From contig LSYV01000004.1 of assembly GCA_001584585.1 (NCBI GenBank), positions 2,384,322 to 2,448,321 on the forward strand: 64,000 bases of DNA, in the 5' to 3' direction. A program made the translations under genes and the position numbers. Positions 38,201 to 57,300 of the stretch are shown piece after piece. How positions within the stretch are numbered: position 1 is the first letter of the stretch; each line of letters opens with the position of its first letter. Origin of the DNA: Gonium pectorale (Eukaryota > Chlorophyta > Chlorophyceae > Chlamydomonadales > Volvocaceae). The notes below the pieces were generated by a model. That model saw only the letters and a list, made by a program, of their open reading frames with translations. It was not told the origin of the DNA and did not search any database.

Positions 38201-41200
38201 CAGTCTGCAGTTGGGCCTTAGCGCTGGCTGCCTGGCGGATCTGCGGAGTCGCCATGCGGCCGGTGCGCGGGCCTGTCGGGCCGAGGCCCGCTGTTGCTTC
38301 CGGGTTCGCACTGCCACGCTTGCCGGGCTTGTGCTGTAAGGGTTGTCAGGCGCCGCGTGTTTGGCATCTGAGCGAAGCAAAAACACACGCTTGCTGGGCT
38401 GTGATGGGTCTCATCTGTTTGCAGGTTTACGGCTGTCAACATGGGCCGGCGATGCCTACCGTCCCCCGATCACGTCCCTCCACGGATCGCATCCCGCGTC
38501 GCTCGCGAAATCCAAGCCCTTCCCGGTCTCCGTGTATTCCCCCGTGCGCAGGCGAACAGCGCAGCCTCTACAAGCGCCACACAGCCGCCGTCCAACTCCA
38601 GGTCGCGCACCGCCGCATCGAGCGGATGGTGTGGCCCAACACGAGCAACCGGCTGCTCGAGATGCCCCCCATCGTCGTGGACGAGGCTCCGCCGCTGCAT
38701 GAGGCCCTCCAGCTGACCCTTGGGTCTTTCGGTCGCCGCCTGCGGCGCCTGCACCTCAGCAGCGACGCCGCGCCGGTTACGGAGCTGGATCTTGACATGA
38801 TTTCCGTGCTGGTTCCGGAGCTGGAGGAGCTGGTGCTTCGGTTCGATGTGTGGGAGCGGCCGGCGCCGGTGCTGGACTCCCTGGGCGGCCTGCTTCGGCT
38901 GCGGCGGCTGGCGCTTCAGCTGGGCAGCAGCAAGCTCAACTACGTGAGTGGACCTGAAGGTGAAAACCCGAACCGAGCAGGATCAAGTGCACGGGGTCAT
39001 GCGGCATGCTGCGACCGCGTGCAACTGTATTGCGCTGCCATGGATGCGTGCATTGCGTTGCCGGCAACCGCATCGCAAGCTCGGGGCCTGGTGGTCGCCC
39101 GTAGGATCCCGCGCCGGAGGTCATGGTGCGCAGCCTGTCCCGACTGACCGGCCTCCGGGCGCTGTCGCTGGAGCTGACCGCGACGACGCTGCCGCTGCCT
39201 GCCCGGGAGCTGGAGCGCCTGACCAGCCTGCGCCTGGCGTTGGTGTTCCGGGGCTACGGCGCGGGGCAGCAGTCAGAGCAGGTGCGGCCGGGGTTGGGGG
39301 ACACTAGGTCGGTTTGGAAAGCCTGGGAATGGGCCCGGGGATACGGATGGGGGTCCAGCAGTGACCAGCAATGCAACACCGGACATACGCGTGTAGCAGT
39401 TTGTTACTATTCTTAAGCGTATGCTCAGGGCGCGGGGCAGGTAAGGAACTACGCTGGCGAGTGTTTGCTGCGCGGAAGCCACCCGTCGCCAAGCTTTTGT
39501 GTACCTCTTCTCTAGGCGTGCGCCCTTCTGTGCCCATCGTTGCGCTCTTCCGGCTACTCTTCCCCGTCCTTCGCGCGCAGCTGCGCAGCCTGGTGTCGCA
39601 ATTGGCCCTCCTGACGGAGCTGCGCGCTCTGGCGGTGCCCGACGGGTACCGCGGCAGCGACGGAGATCTGCTTCGGGCGGCCAGCCCCGTCCTGCCCAGC
39701 CTGACAGCGCTCCACATGCCGCGCCTCTCATGCACACGGCCCGAGCTGGAGGTACGATGGGCCAGTGGGTCGACGGTCCAGCAGGGAGGGAGCACGGCGG
39801 GCTCGCACGGGGAGCTGCTGGCAAGGATCGGGATACCGGCGGAAGATCTGCCCGGTCGCATCACCGTCCTCGCGCATGGTGGCGTCGGCATTGACGCCCG
39901 GGGTCCCGTGCGGTACGGGTAATGTCTAATGTGCTAGATTTTCACCAGTGCTGTAATTGACAAGGGAAGTGGGCAGCTTCTCTCCCAACGGAGGGAGCAG
40001 CCCTAACCTCACTGCGGCTCGGCATCACGCGTTGCGGCCCGTTTCCCACCTTGTCCATCATCCCCCGCCCCGCAGGCGTTGGCGCGGCTGCCCCTGCTAC
40101 AGCACGTCACTCTCGGCTCACTCGACATAGCCCCCGACGAAGATTACGAGGACCTGGTTCCGTTACAAGCCTCCTACAAGCCCTATCCCGCCAGCGGCAG
40201 CTTTGCCAGCCCCTATCGCGTGGAGTACGATGTATATGACAGCCTTTCGACAGGCAACGGCTGCCATGCCAACTCATGGGTCTCGGGTACGGCCCAAGAA
40301 CTCCCGTGGATGACGCGGGGGTCCCTCGAGGCGGTGTCGCCGTCGGAGCCGTCCTGGCTGGCCGGCTCGGCCGGGCGGGGCGGAGGGGCGGACCGGCTCA
40401 GCATCTCCTTCGGCGTCAGACATGACGGGGACCGTGCCTGCGGCTCCGGCATTGCAGGTGGCGGAGCTGCGGGCGGCGCCGGAGGTGCCGGCGAGGCCTG
40501 CGTTTCGGCCGGCGGCAGCACAAGCGGCGGCCATCTGCATGCGATGATATCCTGGCGGCGCTTGGTGCTCTGCTCGGAACAGCGCATGGAGGCGCTGGTG
40601 GCGGCCGGCGCGCTGCCCCACGGGCTGAGGGAGCTGCGCGTTGAGCAACTGCGCTGGCCGAGGTGAGCAGCTGGCCGTTGGTGTCGGGTGCGGTTGGGGA
40701 TTGGGGGTTGAGTGTACGAATGCGAGTACGATGGTATCTTGGCTTGTGCATGCTGCACACGGATGAGATTCGTGGCCTTGCTGCGTAATGTGGGCTGCGC
40801 ACGGGGACTACGGTAAGCTATCGGTATTCACATCGCCTGCTCCCTGTTGTCCCTTCCTCCAGGGGCTCACAGGCGGACCGCCTTTCCACACGCGGAGCTG
40901 CGACGTTGCACGCGCTATGCGCGCAGCTGGACGCGCCTCCCGACCTGGCTGTACACCTGGCTCTAGAAGGGCTTTCGGGAACCGCGCTCGCTGCGTTCTG
41001 CGGCGAACCAGCTCCTGACGACGGCAGCGGCCACGACAGGGGCGGCCATGGCGCGGGCGCTTGCAGCAGCAGCGGCGACGCTGGAGGAAGTGCCACCTCA
41101 GCGGCTGCAGCGTCGGCGGCGGACGCGCGGCAGCCGTTTTTGCGCGGCCCTGAGGCGGCCTCTGGCGCCACGGCAGTCGCGGGCGGGGGCGTGTGCATCA

Positions 41201-42396
41201 GCGTGCGTGAGGTGATGATGTTCGCTTGCGCGGCGCTGGGCAGAGTCCGAGGCCTCGCATCGCTGCGGTGGTCAAGCCTCTTGCCGCTCTTGGCGCACTT
41301 GCCGCCACGTGCCATGAAGGAGGCGCTGGGGTGCCTTCGCCAGGTACAACGGGCGACGGGCAACGGGCGACGGGCAGGGTGGGGCAAACGAAGGGGAACG
41401 GACGGGTATGTCAGGCTGCTCAAAGCGGTTTCCGAGACGAACGGGCAGGGCAGCTGGGGATGCAACATTGGGAGGAGTACGGGACCAGACTGCTCCCGCG
41501 GATTAGGGTGTGTGCGAATGTAACGTCAGCAGGCACTCACAGAAAGAGGCTGTATGTTTCCGCCGTGTGTACGGTGCGCCTTCCGCAGGTCTCCGAGTTG
41601 GAGGTTGTTGACGGCCTGTCGGGTGCGCACCCCGCCAGCAGCCCGGTGTTCCTGCTGCACCTGGCGGGGGCCCTGGAGGCGCTGCCCCGGCTGCGGCGCC
41701 TGGCCTTCGCCTCCGCAGCACCGCAGAGCGACGCGCTGGTCCAGGTGAGCGGGGCTCAACCAAGATGGGCTAGAGTCCGTGAACGTTTCCTATCTTTTGG
41801 GATTGGGTCCCCTTGGCTTGTCGTTGGCACGTGCAGATATTACTTATGTTAACGGCTTGACTCTTCGGAGCGGCTGGAGCCTGAGGAGTGTAAGATTGTG
41901 CCCGTGGGCCTGCGAGCCTGCGGGCCCTCGCGCCTGACCTTCCAAGGCCAAAACGCTACCACAAACGCTAGGCCTGGTATGAAAGGTCCGATCAGTACCT
42001 CGCGAGTTACGATATGATACCAGACTGCCTGTCAATTGGCTGCAGGGTCTTCCCGGGTTGCTAGTGGCGCTGCGGCGGCCCCTGCGCGTCGAGGCGAGCT
42101 TCCTGGGGCACGCAGACGCCGCCCGCCTGCGGAGCATGCTGGCCGAGGTGCGTCGAGCCAACCGCTCGTCTTTAAGTCCGGCCCAACCCGGCAGCAGCGC
42201 CTCAACGCGCCGGGATGGCGCGGAGCACGAGGGCGTCGAGGATGTGGTGGTCCTTGCGTCCGAAGAGCCCGGGGTGGGGCTGCAGGAGTCACCCTCGGCT
42301 CCTTCTGGGCGCGAGGCACGCGACTGCTCTGGCGGATGGGCGGCCGGCGGCGGCCTCTGGTGGCTGGGGGAGGAGGACGGCGCGCCGGCCGTGTGA
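35266..42396 (+). CDS. Large F-box protein with leucine-rich-repeat-like C-terminal half
   Basis: Ten exons join in phase: 35266-35556, ~35827-37959, 38181-38262, 38552-38943, 39105-39281, 39581-39751, 40076-40662, 40863-41343, 41589-41744, 42046-42396 (about 1606 residues). Exon 1 codes a helical segment (EKWQDILSFAL, SLVHLASSAHKDLAQLLQRA). Exon 2 is a long disordered Ser/Ala/Pro region ending in a Gln/Glu-rich stretch and an F-box-like motif, LRSLPPDVVTSNLLHRLGVR then CALRLLAREWD. Later exons carry irregular leucine-rich repeats (LGGLLRLRRLALQLGSS, LSRLTGLRALSLELTA, LALLTELRALAVPD, LARLPLLQHVTLGSLDI), interrupted by a Gly/Ala-rich insert. F-box proteins bind SKP1 and bring substrates to SCF ubiquitin ligases. 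The join of exon 1 to exon 2 and the acceptor near 35827 are the weakest part; exon 1 could belong to another gene. TGTAA occurs at 43290-43294. Confidence 0.7.
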
Positions 42397-44147
42397 CTCA
42401 CACCACTGGAGGGCACGCGGGCTTTGCCCTTGGCATGCGTTGAGCGTTATAGGGTGTGGCTAGGTATCCCAAAGCCATGGAGGTCCAGCGGGCGCAGCCT
42501 CAGAAAGTGTACTCAGCAGAGGCTTCGACCACTTTACAGGGAAGGGAAGTGGCGAGAGCGCCCAGGAATCCAACATTGCCCAGTCGTTCCAGCGTAGGCG
42601 TAAAAGCTTGTCAATCAGATTTTCTCGCTATTGAAAGTCCGGAGTTTGCGTGAGGAAGGGCCGGGCAGGTTTTGGGGCAGCAGGACAGGGCTGGCGCAAT
42701 GCCACGTCTGATGCAGTACGCTATTGCTACCCAGTACTTTCTTATCTAAGCAGTCTGGTGTATTGCTGTGTGTTGTGGATTTCGGGAATAGTTCGGGAGG
42801 CTTCAGCCGATGATGTTAGTGTGCCTTAGTAGGTTTTGCGCCGATGCCGTCGGCTGCTTCCTTGTACATGTACGGCATATGTGCGATGCAACGGAAGCAG
42901 TTGCGCATCTGCCCGCTATTGGTCAGCCTAGCAGCAGGATGTTAGCATAGTGGCCGGCCAGGTGGTCGTGTGAATTGTTGGCACCAGCCTTGCGCAGAGA
43001 GGCATGTACGGTACAACGTAATCGGTATGCAATCTTGGACAGCGTCTGCCATTTCGTCGCATGTTGTCCGTGTTTCCCAGGACTTCTTGTACAGGCTATA
43101 GAAGATGCCGGTGCGGCTTATCTGCATTGGCGCGGCGTGACGAGCGCTTGGGCGCCTGGAGAGCATGCCGAGCAAAACGGGAGTAACTGGCGCTGTTGAC
43201 GGTGGACGGAGAAAGTGAGAGGCTTCGAGTAGTCAGCTAGCTTTTCAAGGCTACATGATCCTCAGAGCTCCTCGTGACCCATTTAATGATGTAACGCCTT
43301 CACTGCAGCCCCTGAGTCCTAGTCGACCCAACACACCGTACACCGTACGCAACTGGTACGTGACAACGATGGGTCCATGTTAGAAAGCAACTATGGCCAA
43401 TTGGCTTGGCAACTTGAACACTCTCATAGAGAAAAACTTCATTACCATGGTTCGCGAGGGGACAACTCAAAAAGGCAAGAAATGACGAGGGCAACAGCCA
43501 CACAAAGCAGCCCACAGCGGTCCAAGACCAACCCAACAAACCTACAACGCCCTGCAGCTAAGGCCCGTGGGCCCGCCTCATGCCCCTAATGGTCACAACA
43601 CTCCTACTAGAAATCAATCGCTTAACCGCCCTAATCACAGGCATCAACGAAAGCTGACAGATACCATTCCAGTAGCATGCGCAGCGCGGGGTGTAAGGGT
43701 GGAGCAGCAGCGGCACCGACGCCCTGCAAGGCGACTCCTCGCCGTGCCTTCTGTTAACATCCCACAAAACCTCATTAATTGGCATAAACGATTAGCATGT
43801 GACAGCTGTTCAACCGCACGCACGGGTTTGCATATCAGGTTAGCAGTACAAGAATACGATAAGGCACGAAAATCACGCCATGGGGCCTCCATGAGTTGTG
43901 AACGCTCGGGCATCTCAACCCCAAAATGAAACCCAATACGCCATCCATCGCCAACAACCACCCCAACAACTAGGACCAGTACCGACTGGCCCTGCCGCAC
44001 AGGCAGTCTGCGGTTCCCCCACCGGCATCTTCGCCCCTGGCCCTCCCTTGCCCCTCTCCCTCGTGTGCGGCTCTTTTGGCCCCTCCATGCATGCACAGCG
44101 GTCCTATCCCTCTAAACTCCAACCAAACCAAGCCTCCGACTGGACTC
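42397..44147. other. Convergent intergenic region
   Basis: No coding sequence supported. It holds the 3' UTRs of the F-box gene (plus) and the SRCR gene (minus). TGTAA motifs on the plus strand at 43290-43294 and 43692-43696 are candidates for the former. Confidence 0.5.
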
Positions 44148-52428
<8,281 letters not shown>

Positions 52429-54393
52429 TGAGCCGTATTAGGTCATTATCATTTCCGCTCCTGCTTCTGGCCGACCAGTCAAGGGGTCGCTGCGGGCCCG
52501 TTATCCAACCCGTTGCAAGTTTATGCACGCTGCAAATTGCTGATGACTGCGACTATGCAGAAGTGACGCGAGGACCGGGTTGACTACAATACGCCGTAGC
52601 ATGCGCGAGAAAAGGCGCCAGTTAAGACTATTTTGCCATTTTTACCATGTTTGTTGTATTGTTATTACTGGAACGGCACGTTCAACATGCAAAAAAACCG
52701 CGTACTTGTATAGCAGTTGTGCTTTGTACAGTCTCAGTAGGAGGTTGCTGCTCTGTATCCATTCAGTAACAAGTCTACATCTACAAGCCGGCGCGGCTAA
52801 GTACTGTATGTGCACTGCAACTTCCCGGCACGTGCCGCCAGTCTGGAATTGTATTGAAAGGCAGCAAGGTATTCATTTACCGCAGCTTAGGATCAAGATC
52901 TTGACCCCGAGTTTATCGGTGACCCCGAGCGGTGCGCGCTGGGTAGCCATCGGTTTTGCCCACTCAAACCGTTCGAAGATGTAATGAGCTGGACAATCTG
53001 ACCTGTGTTAGCACAGAAATTGATATCGCCCTAACAGTTCTCAAGGTCTGTTTTCGTCTGTGTGTCTCGAGATGTGGCGCTCTCTTCAGCGTTTCAATTT
53101 CCTTACCTTCTACAAACGTTCGCTCTTCTGTAGGATCCATGCGTGTTCGGTGTGCGGTGGTATCAGGCTTGGCTTCGATCTTGCTAGCGCACAGTTTTAG
53201 TACAGTAAAGTGGAAACACTGCAATTGGGGAGCCGCACCTCCTTGAGCCTTCTGGCTTGTACGAGCCCTGAGCTTGTAACAAAATCGCAAATCGCAAAAT
53301 GGGGAGCCACACCTCTACGGACATACGTACCCGAAGGCGCGATGTTTCCAGCAGGGCGGTTTCCACCCGTACAGTGCTGTGTCACTCTGGTCACTCACGA
53401 GTCCGCATCAGTCCTCGGCACGCACATGGGTCCCACACGTGTTACAATCCACCGGGAAGCCCATAGACGATTGGCCGGTTAAGAAACAGGAGCACTATGA
53501 CCATTGTGTGGCCCACGCACGGCCCAGAGTTTCGCCATTCCATCCGCACAGAAAGAGCTCCGATCCAGCCTCCGAAACGGTGCTGAGGGATTTGCTCTGT
53601 TACAAAGCTCATGCCAGGATGTGAACTTCCCGAACCTGGTATGTGCAAACCATCTGCACTGGCGAGAGGAGACGAGATCTAAGCAATCTGTGCTTACAAA
53701 CATGACGTTACTTACTGCAAACCAATGAAGAGTAATTCAGAATATGGCGCACATTCGCGTCAACTTGGTCAGAAGTCCCAGTTAAGCGGGCGGGCGGTAT
53801 CCTTCATTGCAATCCATACCGAACACGCACACCCAAATGGCGTCAAAGCGCACAGCTGTAGGCGGAGACAGGCATCACACGCCTCAGTAGTTCTTCACAG
53901 TGTGAGCCAGTACGCGCTGAGACCCCCTTGATGTTGCCGGCGACGAGAGTTTCTTCGCAGTCATATGTAATCACATGGCTGCATATGTGTGGCCGGGCAT
54001 GCACAACGCTTCTCATGAACAAATGCACGCACTATTCAAGCCAGGCCGACAGTAATCGCGAAACAGCACCCCGTCCCGCAACAGCAGAAGGGGCCCGTCG
54101 GGAATAATTCCCACCAATACAGCAGGAGACGGAGGGATACGACAGCACTTTTCCATGTGCATGAAACCACCGGGCAAATCATCGGTGGGCAGAGGATACA
54201 CGTTGGTAAGTGCAAGCAACGCGCGCGCTGAGTCTAAATACTAGCAATATTCCCCTCCGCCTTATTCACTAAGTACATACAGCCATAACCAATTCTCCAC
54301 AGGCCCATCCCCGCAACCCAGTTTCAAGGTCACACAGAAACCCACATGCCCCTCACCAAAAAAGCAATGCGAAACAGTGTTCATTCCGGGCGC
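52429..54393. other. Intergenic region with a dispersed repeat
   Basis: Contains the promoter and 5' UTR of the SRCR protease gene (minus, start 52428) and the 3' UTR of the TRP-like gene (minus, stop 54394). TTACA at 53694-53698 (TGTAA on minus) is a candidate poly(A) signal for the latter. No coding frame is supported. Confidence 0.5.
53211..53350 (-). repeat. Dispersed MITE-like repeat, copy C (best copy)
   Basis: About 140 bases bounded by TGGAAAC at 53211-53217 and its exact inverse GTTTCCA at 53344-53350. On the minus strand it starts TGGAAACATCGCGCCTTCGG and contains TATGTCCGTAGAGGTGTGG. It carries two GGGGAGCC(G/A)CACCTC blocks in the same orientation (plus strand 53227-53241 and 53302-53316) and ends CCCCAATTGCAGTGTTTCCA. 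It codes for nothing. The short terminal inverted repeat and dispersal suggest a non-autonomous DNA element; no target-site duplication is obvious. Confidence 0.6.
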
Positions 54394-57300
54394 TCAGTCG
54401 GCCCTCTCGGTGTCTACCTCCGCAGCTGGCGGCGCCTGCAGCTCGTTGCGCCGCATGGACGGCATAGTCGCCACTGCGAGCCGGTGCTGCCGTGCGTTTG
54501 GCGACACCGCGGGCCGTGGCGAGGTGGCTCCACCGGGCGAGCTTCCTACGGCAGGGCCTGCCGTCGGGGCTGCCTTCACGGACGCTGGCGTCTGCACCAC
54601 CTGCGCCGCAGCCTGCGGCGGCTTTACCGCCTCCGGCTGCCACTGCGCCTTTGTCAGCAGCAAGTCGGCCTTTGGCGCTGATTGCGCCTCGGCCAGCTCG
54701 CCGGGCTGAGAAGTCGCCGGCGACTCGCGAGGTGGAGCGGGCAACTGTGGGTTGCCGAAGTCCAGATTAGAGGACGACGCGCTCTTGGTCGGAGCGGGAG
54801 GCCGTGTTGTCTTCTCGTCCTGCGTGTGCGTGCGCATCTTGGGCGCGCTATTCCGCTTTACAAGCGTCGCACCGGAACGCGGGTTGGTGCCGTTGGCGCC
54901 GTTTGCCATCGGCTTGCTCTCCGCCTCGTCTCCCTTCTCCACCTTGCCCTTGGAGACGCCGTTGGCCGTTGGCCGCTCGGCGTCCGGGTGCGAGGAGGCG
55001 CCCAGCTCTGAGCTGGAAGCACGCTCCTGGGACTGTTCCGCGGCGGAGCCAGTCCCACGATCGGTCTCCTCGCCCTCTGCACCCGACACCGAGGACTCCC
55101 GATGGGGCAGGTTCCGCAGATGATTCGGGTCGTTGCCCACAAGGGTGCGCACCTGCAAGATCAGGGGCCCAGTGATCGGGATCAGTTGAGGCGATGCGCT
55201 ATGCGTGTACAAGCACTGAAGTCCTGGAAAGCAGCAACTAGCCTACAACAGAGCAGGAAACCCTGCTTGCATGCCGATTGCTGATGTTACTGGAATAGGT
55301 TCCTACCCGCATAATCATCTTGCTGGTTGTAGACCCGACACGCGTCCCAGCGTAAACTGCAGTCGTGAGAACGTTCACCATCCGGAGGCCATAGCTTGTC
55401 CTGTGCGGGAAACAAATAGGAGTTAAGCATACCGTAGGTCTGATGAACGCATGCAAATAAGCTGAAACCGGACGCACCGGAAGTCGTCCCAGCCGTGGTG
55501 GCCCTCTTGCGCGCCTCCGCCCTGCACATCCAGTCCTCGGGCCGCCGAGATCCTTTCCCGCAGCTGCGAATGCAAGGGAAAGATGGACGTCAAGCCAGGT
55601 CCAAAACAGGAATTACCCAGGCAAACGAAGCCGAGATGCGTTTGCAGGTGAGAAACCAAGAACCCTCACCTCGGCGGTTGTTAGTTTGCGCCGCGACTCG
55701 AAGTCAAGGTCCGCGAAGCCAATGCCCTTGAGGATGGCTTGCCAGTACGCCTGAATGCAAACGTGCGAGCGTAAAACTTGCGGTCGAAACGCCATAATGC
55801 GTACTTACAACAGCTACAAACAACAGAGCCACAAAAGACCTCTGTGCCGAAGCCGAATCGTAGCATCTGAACAGCCCGTTTACCCGGGTTTGATGGGCGG
55901 CGGTCCCATGCCGCTCGGGTAGATGCAGACAGAACCCATAGCCTCACCTGGACGATGTAACCGATGAAGACTAGCACCATGCAGATGTTGATGACGAGGA
56001 TGATGATGGAGATGGCTACGCGGCCACCATCCGTTATCGAGCCACTGTACAAGGAGAGGTGAAGGGACAGACATGCTTGCGCACATCGCAAGAGGCCTAT
56101 CCCGGCATAACACGGCATAGGGCGCAGCTTCAGCGGTCCATAGGCGCGCCGCGCAATCAACGCCGAGTGCACTTTATCACGCGCTTAGTACCCTGCCGAA
56201 ACATGTTGTCACTCCCACGCACCTGAAGCTGAAGTACAGCGAGAAGTATAGGGTGAAGAGCAGCGTTGCCAGGGAGGTGAGCTCCAGGTTGTTCGTGTAT
56301 GTATGCTCGTACGGCATGGACATCAGGTGCACACCCTGTGATACGGGGAACCCGCGTTGGACAAAAGTCCGCCAGTACAGGCATTCACGTCAGGAGCAAT
56401 GCCGCAAAACCACACGGGTGAACAGCCACCATCGTTAGCTGCACAACCCACCATGGCCATCGCGATAATGCAGACAACCAGCAGCAGCTGGACACCGGCG
56501 GAGGTGGAGCCGTCCACGAAAGTGACGATGGCCGCGATGGCAAGCTTGCGCAGCATCACGACGCTCTCCCACCACACGTAGCTGTGAGGCAACCATATGC
56601 GCATGGGACAGGGGCAGGGCAATTGAGGAATTTGTAACATGTATCGGCTGGGCCAACGATCCAGACACGCGGGTAAATGAAGTGAAAGGGAGCGCTGGGT
56701 GCGATCCCGGCCGCACCGCGGCAGACGCGCTTACTTAACGCTTCCTTTTCCGCATCAGGGTACTTACTCTTTCTTGAAGTCCGCCAGGAAGAAGCTGGTC
56801 ATGCTCTCAGTGAACTTAATCCGCTTCATGCCGGGCAACTTGTGAGTCATGAGAAGGGCACTGATGATGGGCCAGCCTGCCAAAGGGGTAATTGTGGTTG
56901 GACGTCGGCTTAGTCAGATCTCGTCGCCAACCCTTGGCAACATAAGCAAAGACAACCCGTGAATCAAGCGAAAGTGCGTGCAAGACATCAGACAGGCAAA
57001 GTGGGAATGCGCGTGAGTGCATGCTTCCTCCCTGTCGCTGGCGAGGCTATGTGGCTTACCAATGGCAATGAGCACCACACCCGGCACGCCCAGGCCCATG
57101 GCCAGGCCCATGTGGGAGCCCTTGTAACACGACTGGCCGAAGTCCTGGGACCACACGCTGTCCGTCACCAAGCCGAGGCCAGACTGTGGGGGAGAGACCA
57201 AGCCATGCGTCAGATAAAAATGCTACGAGGCACAGCGGTCCATTGAGTTTCGCGTAACAGCACTGTCGGTGAGCTCCGTGACAATTTAGCTGCCAAGCGC

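Noticed and set aside
55307..55400. Alternative frame of the exon at 55400-55307 (LWPPDGERSHD type) in the TRP-like gene
   Set aside because: It looked protein-like, but it would end in phase 1, whereas the next exon needs phase 0. The frame used fits both neighbours.
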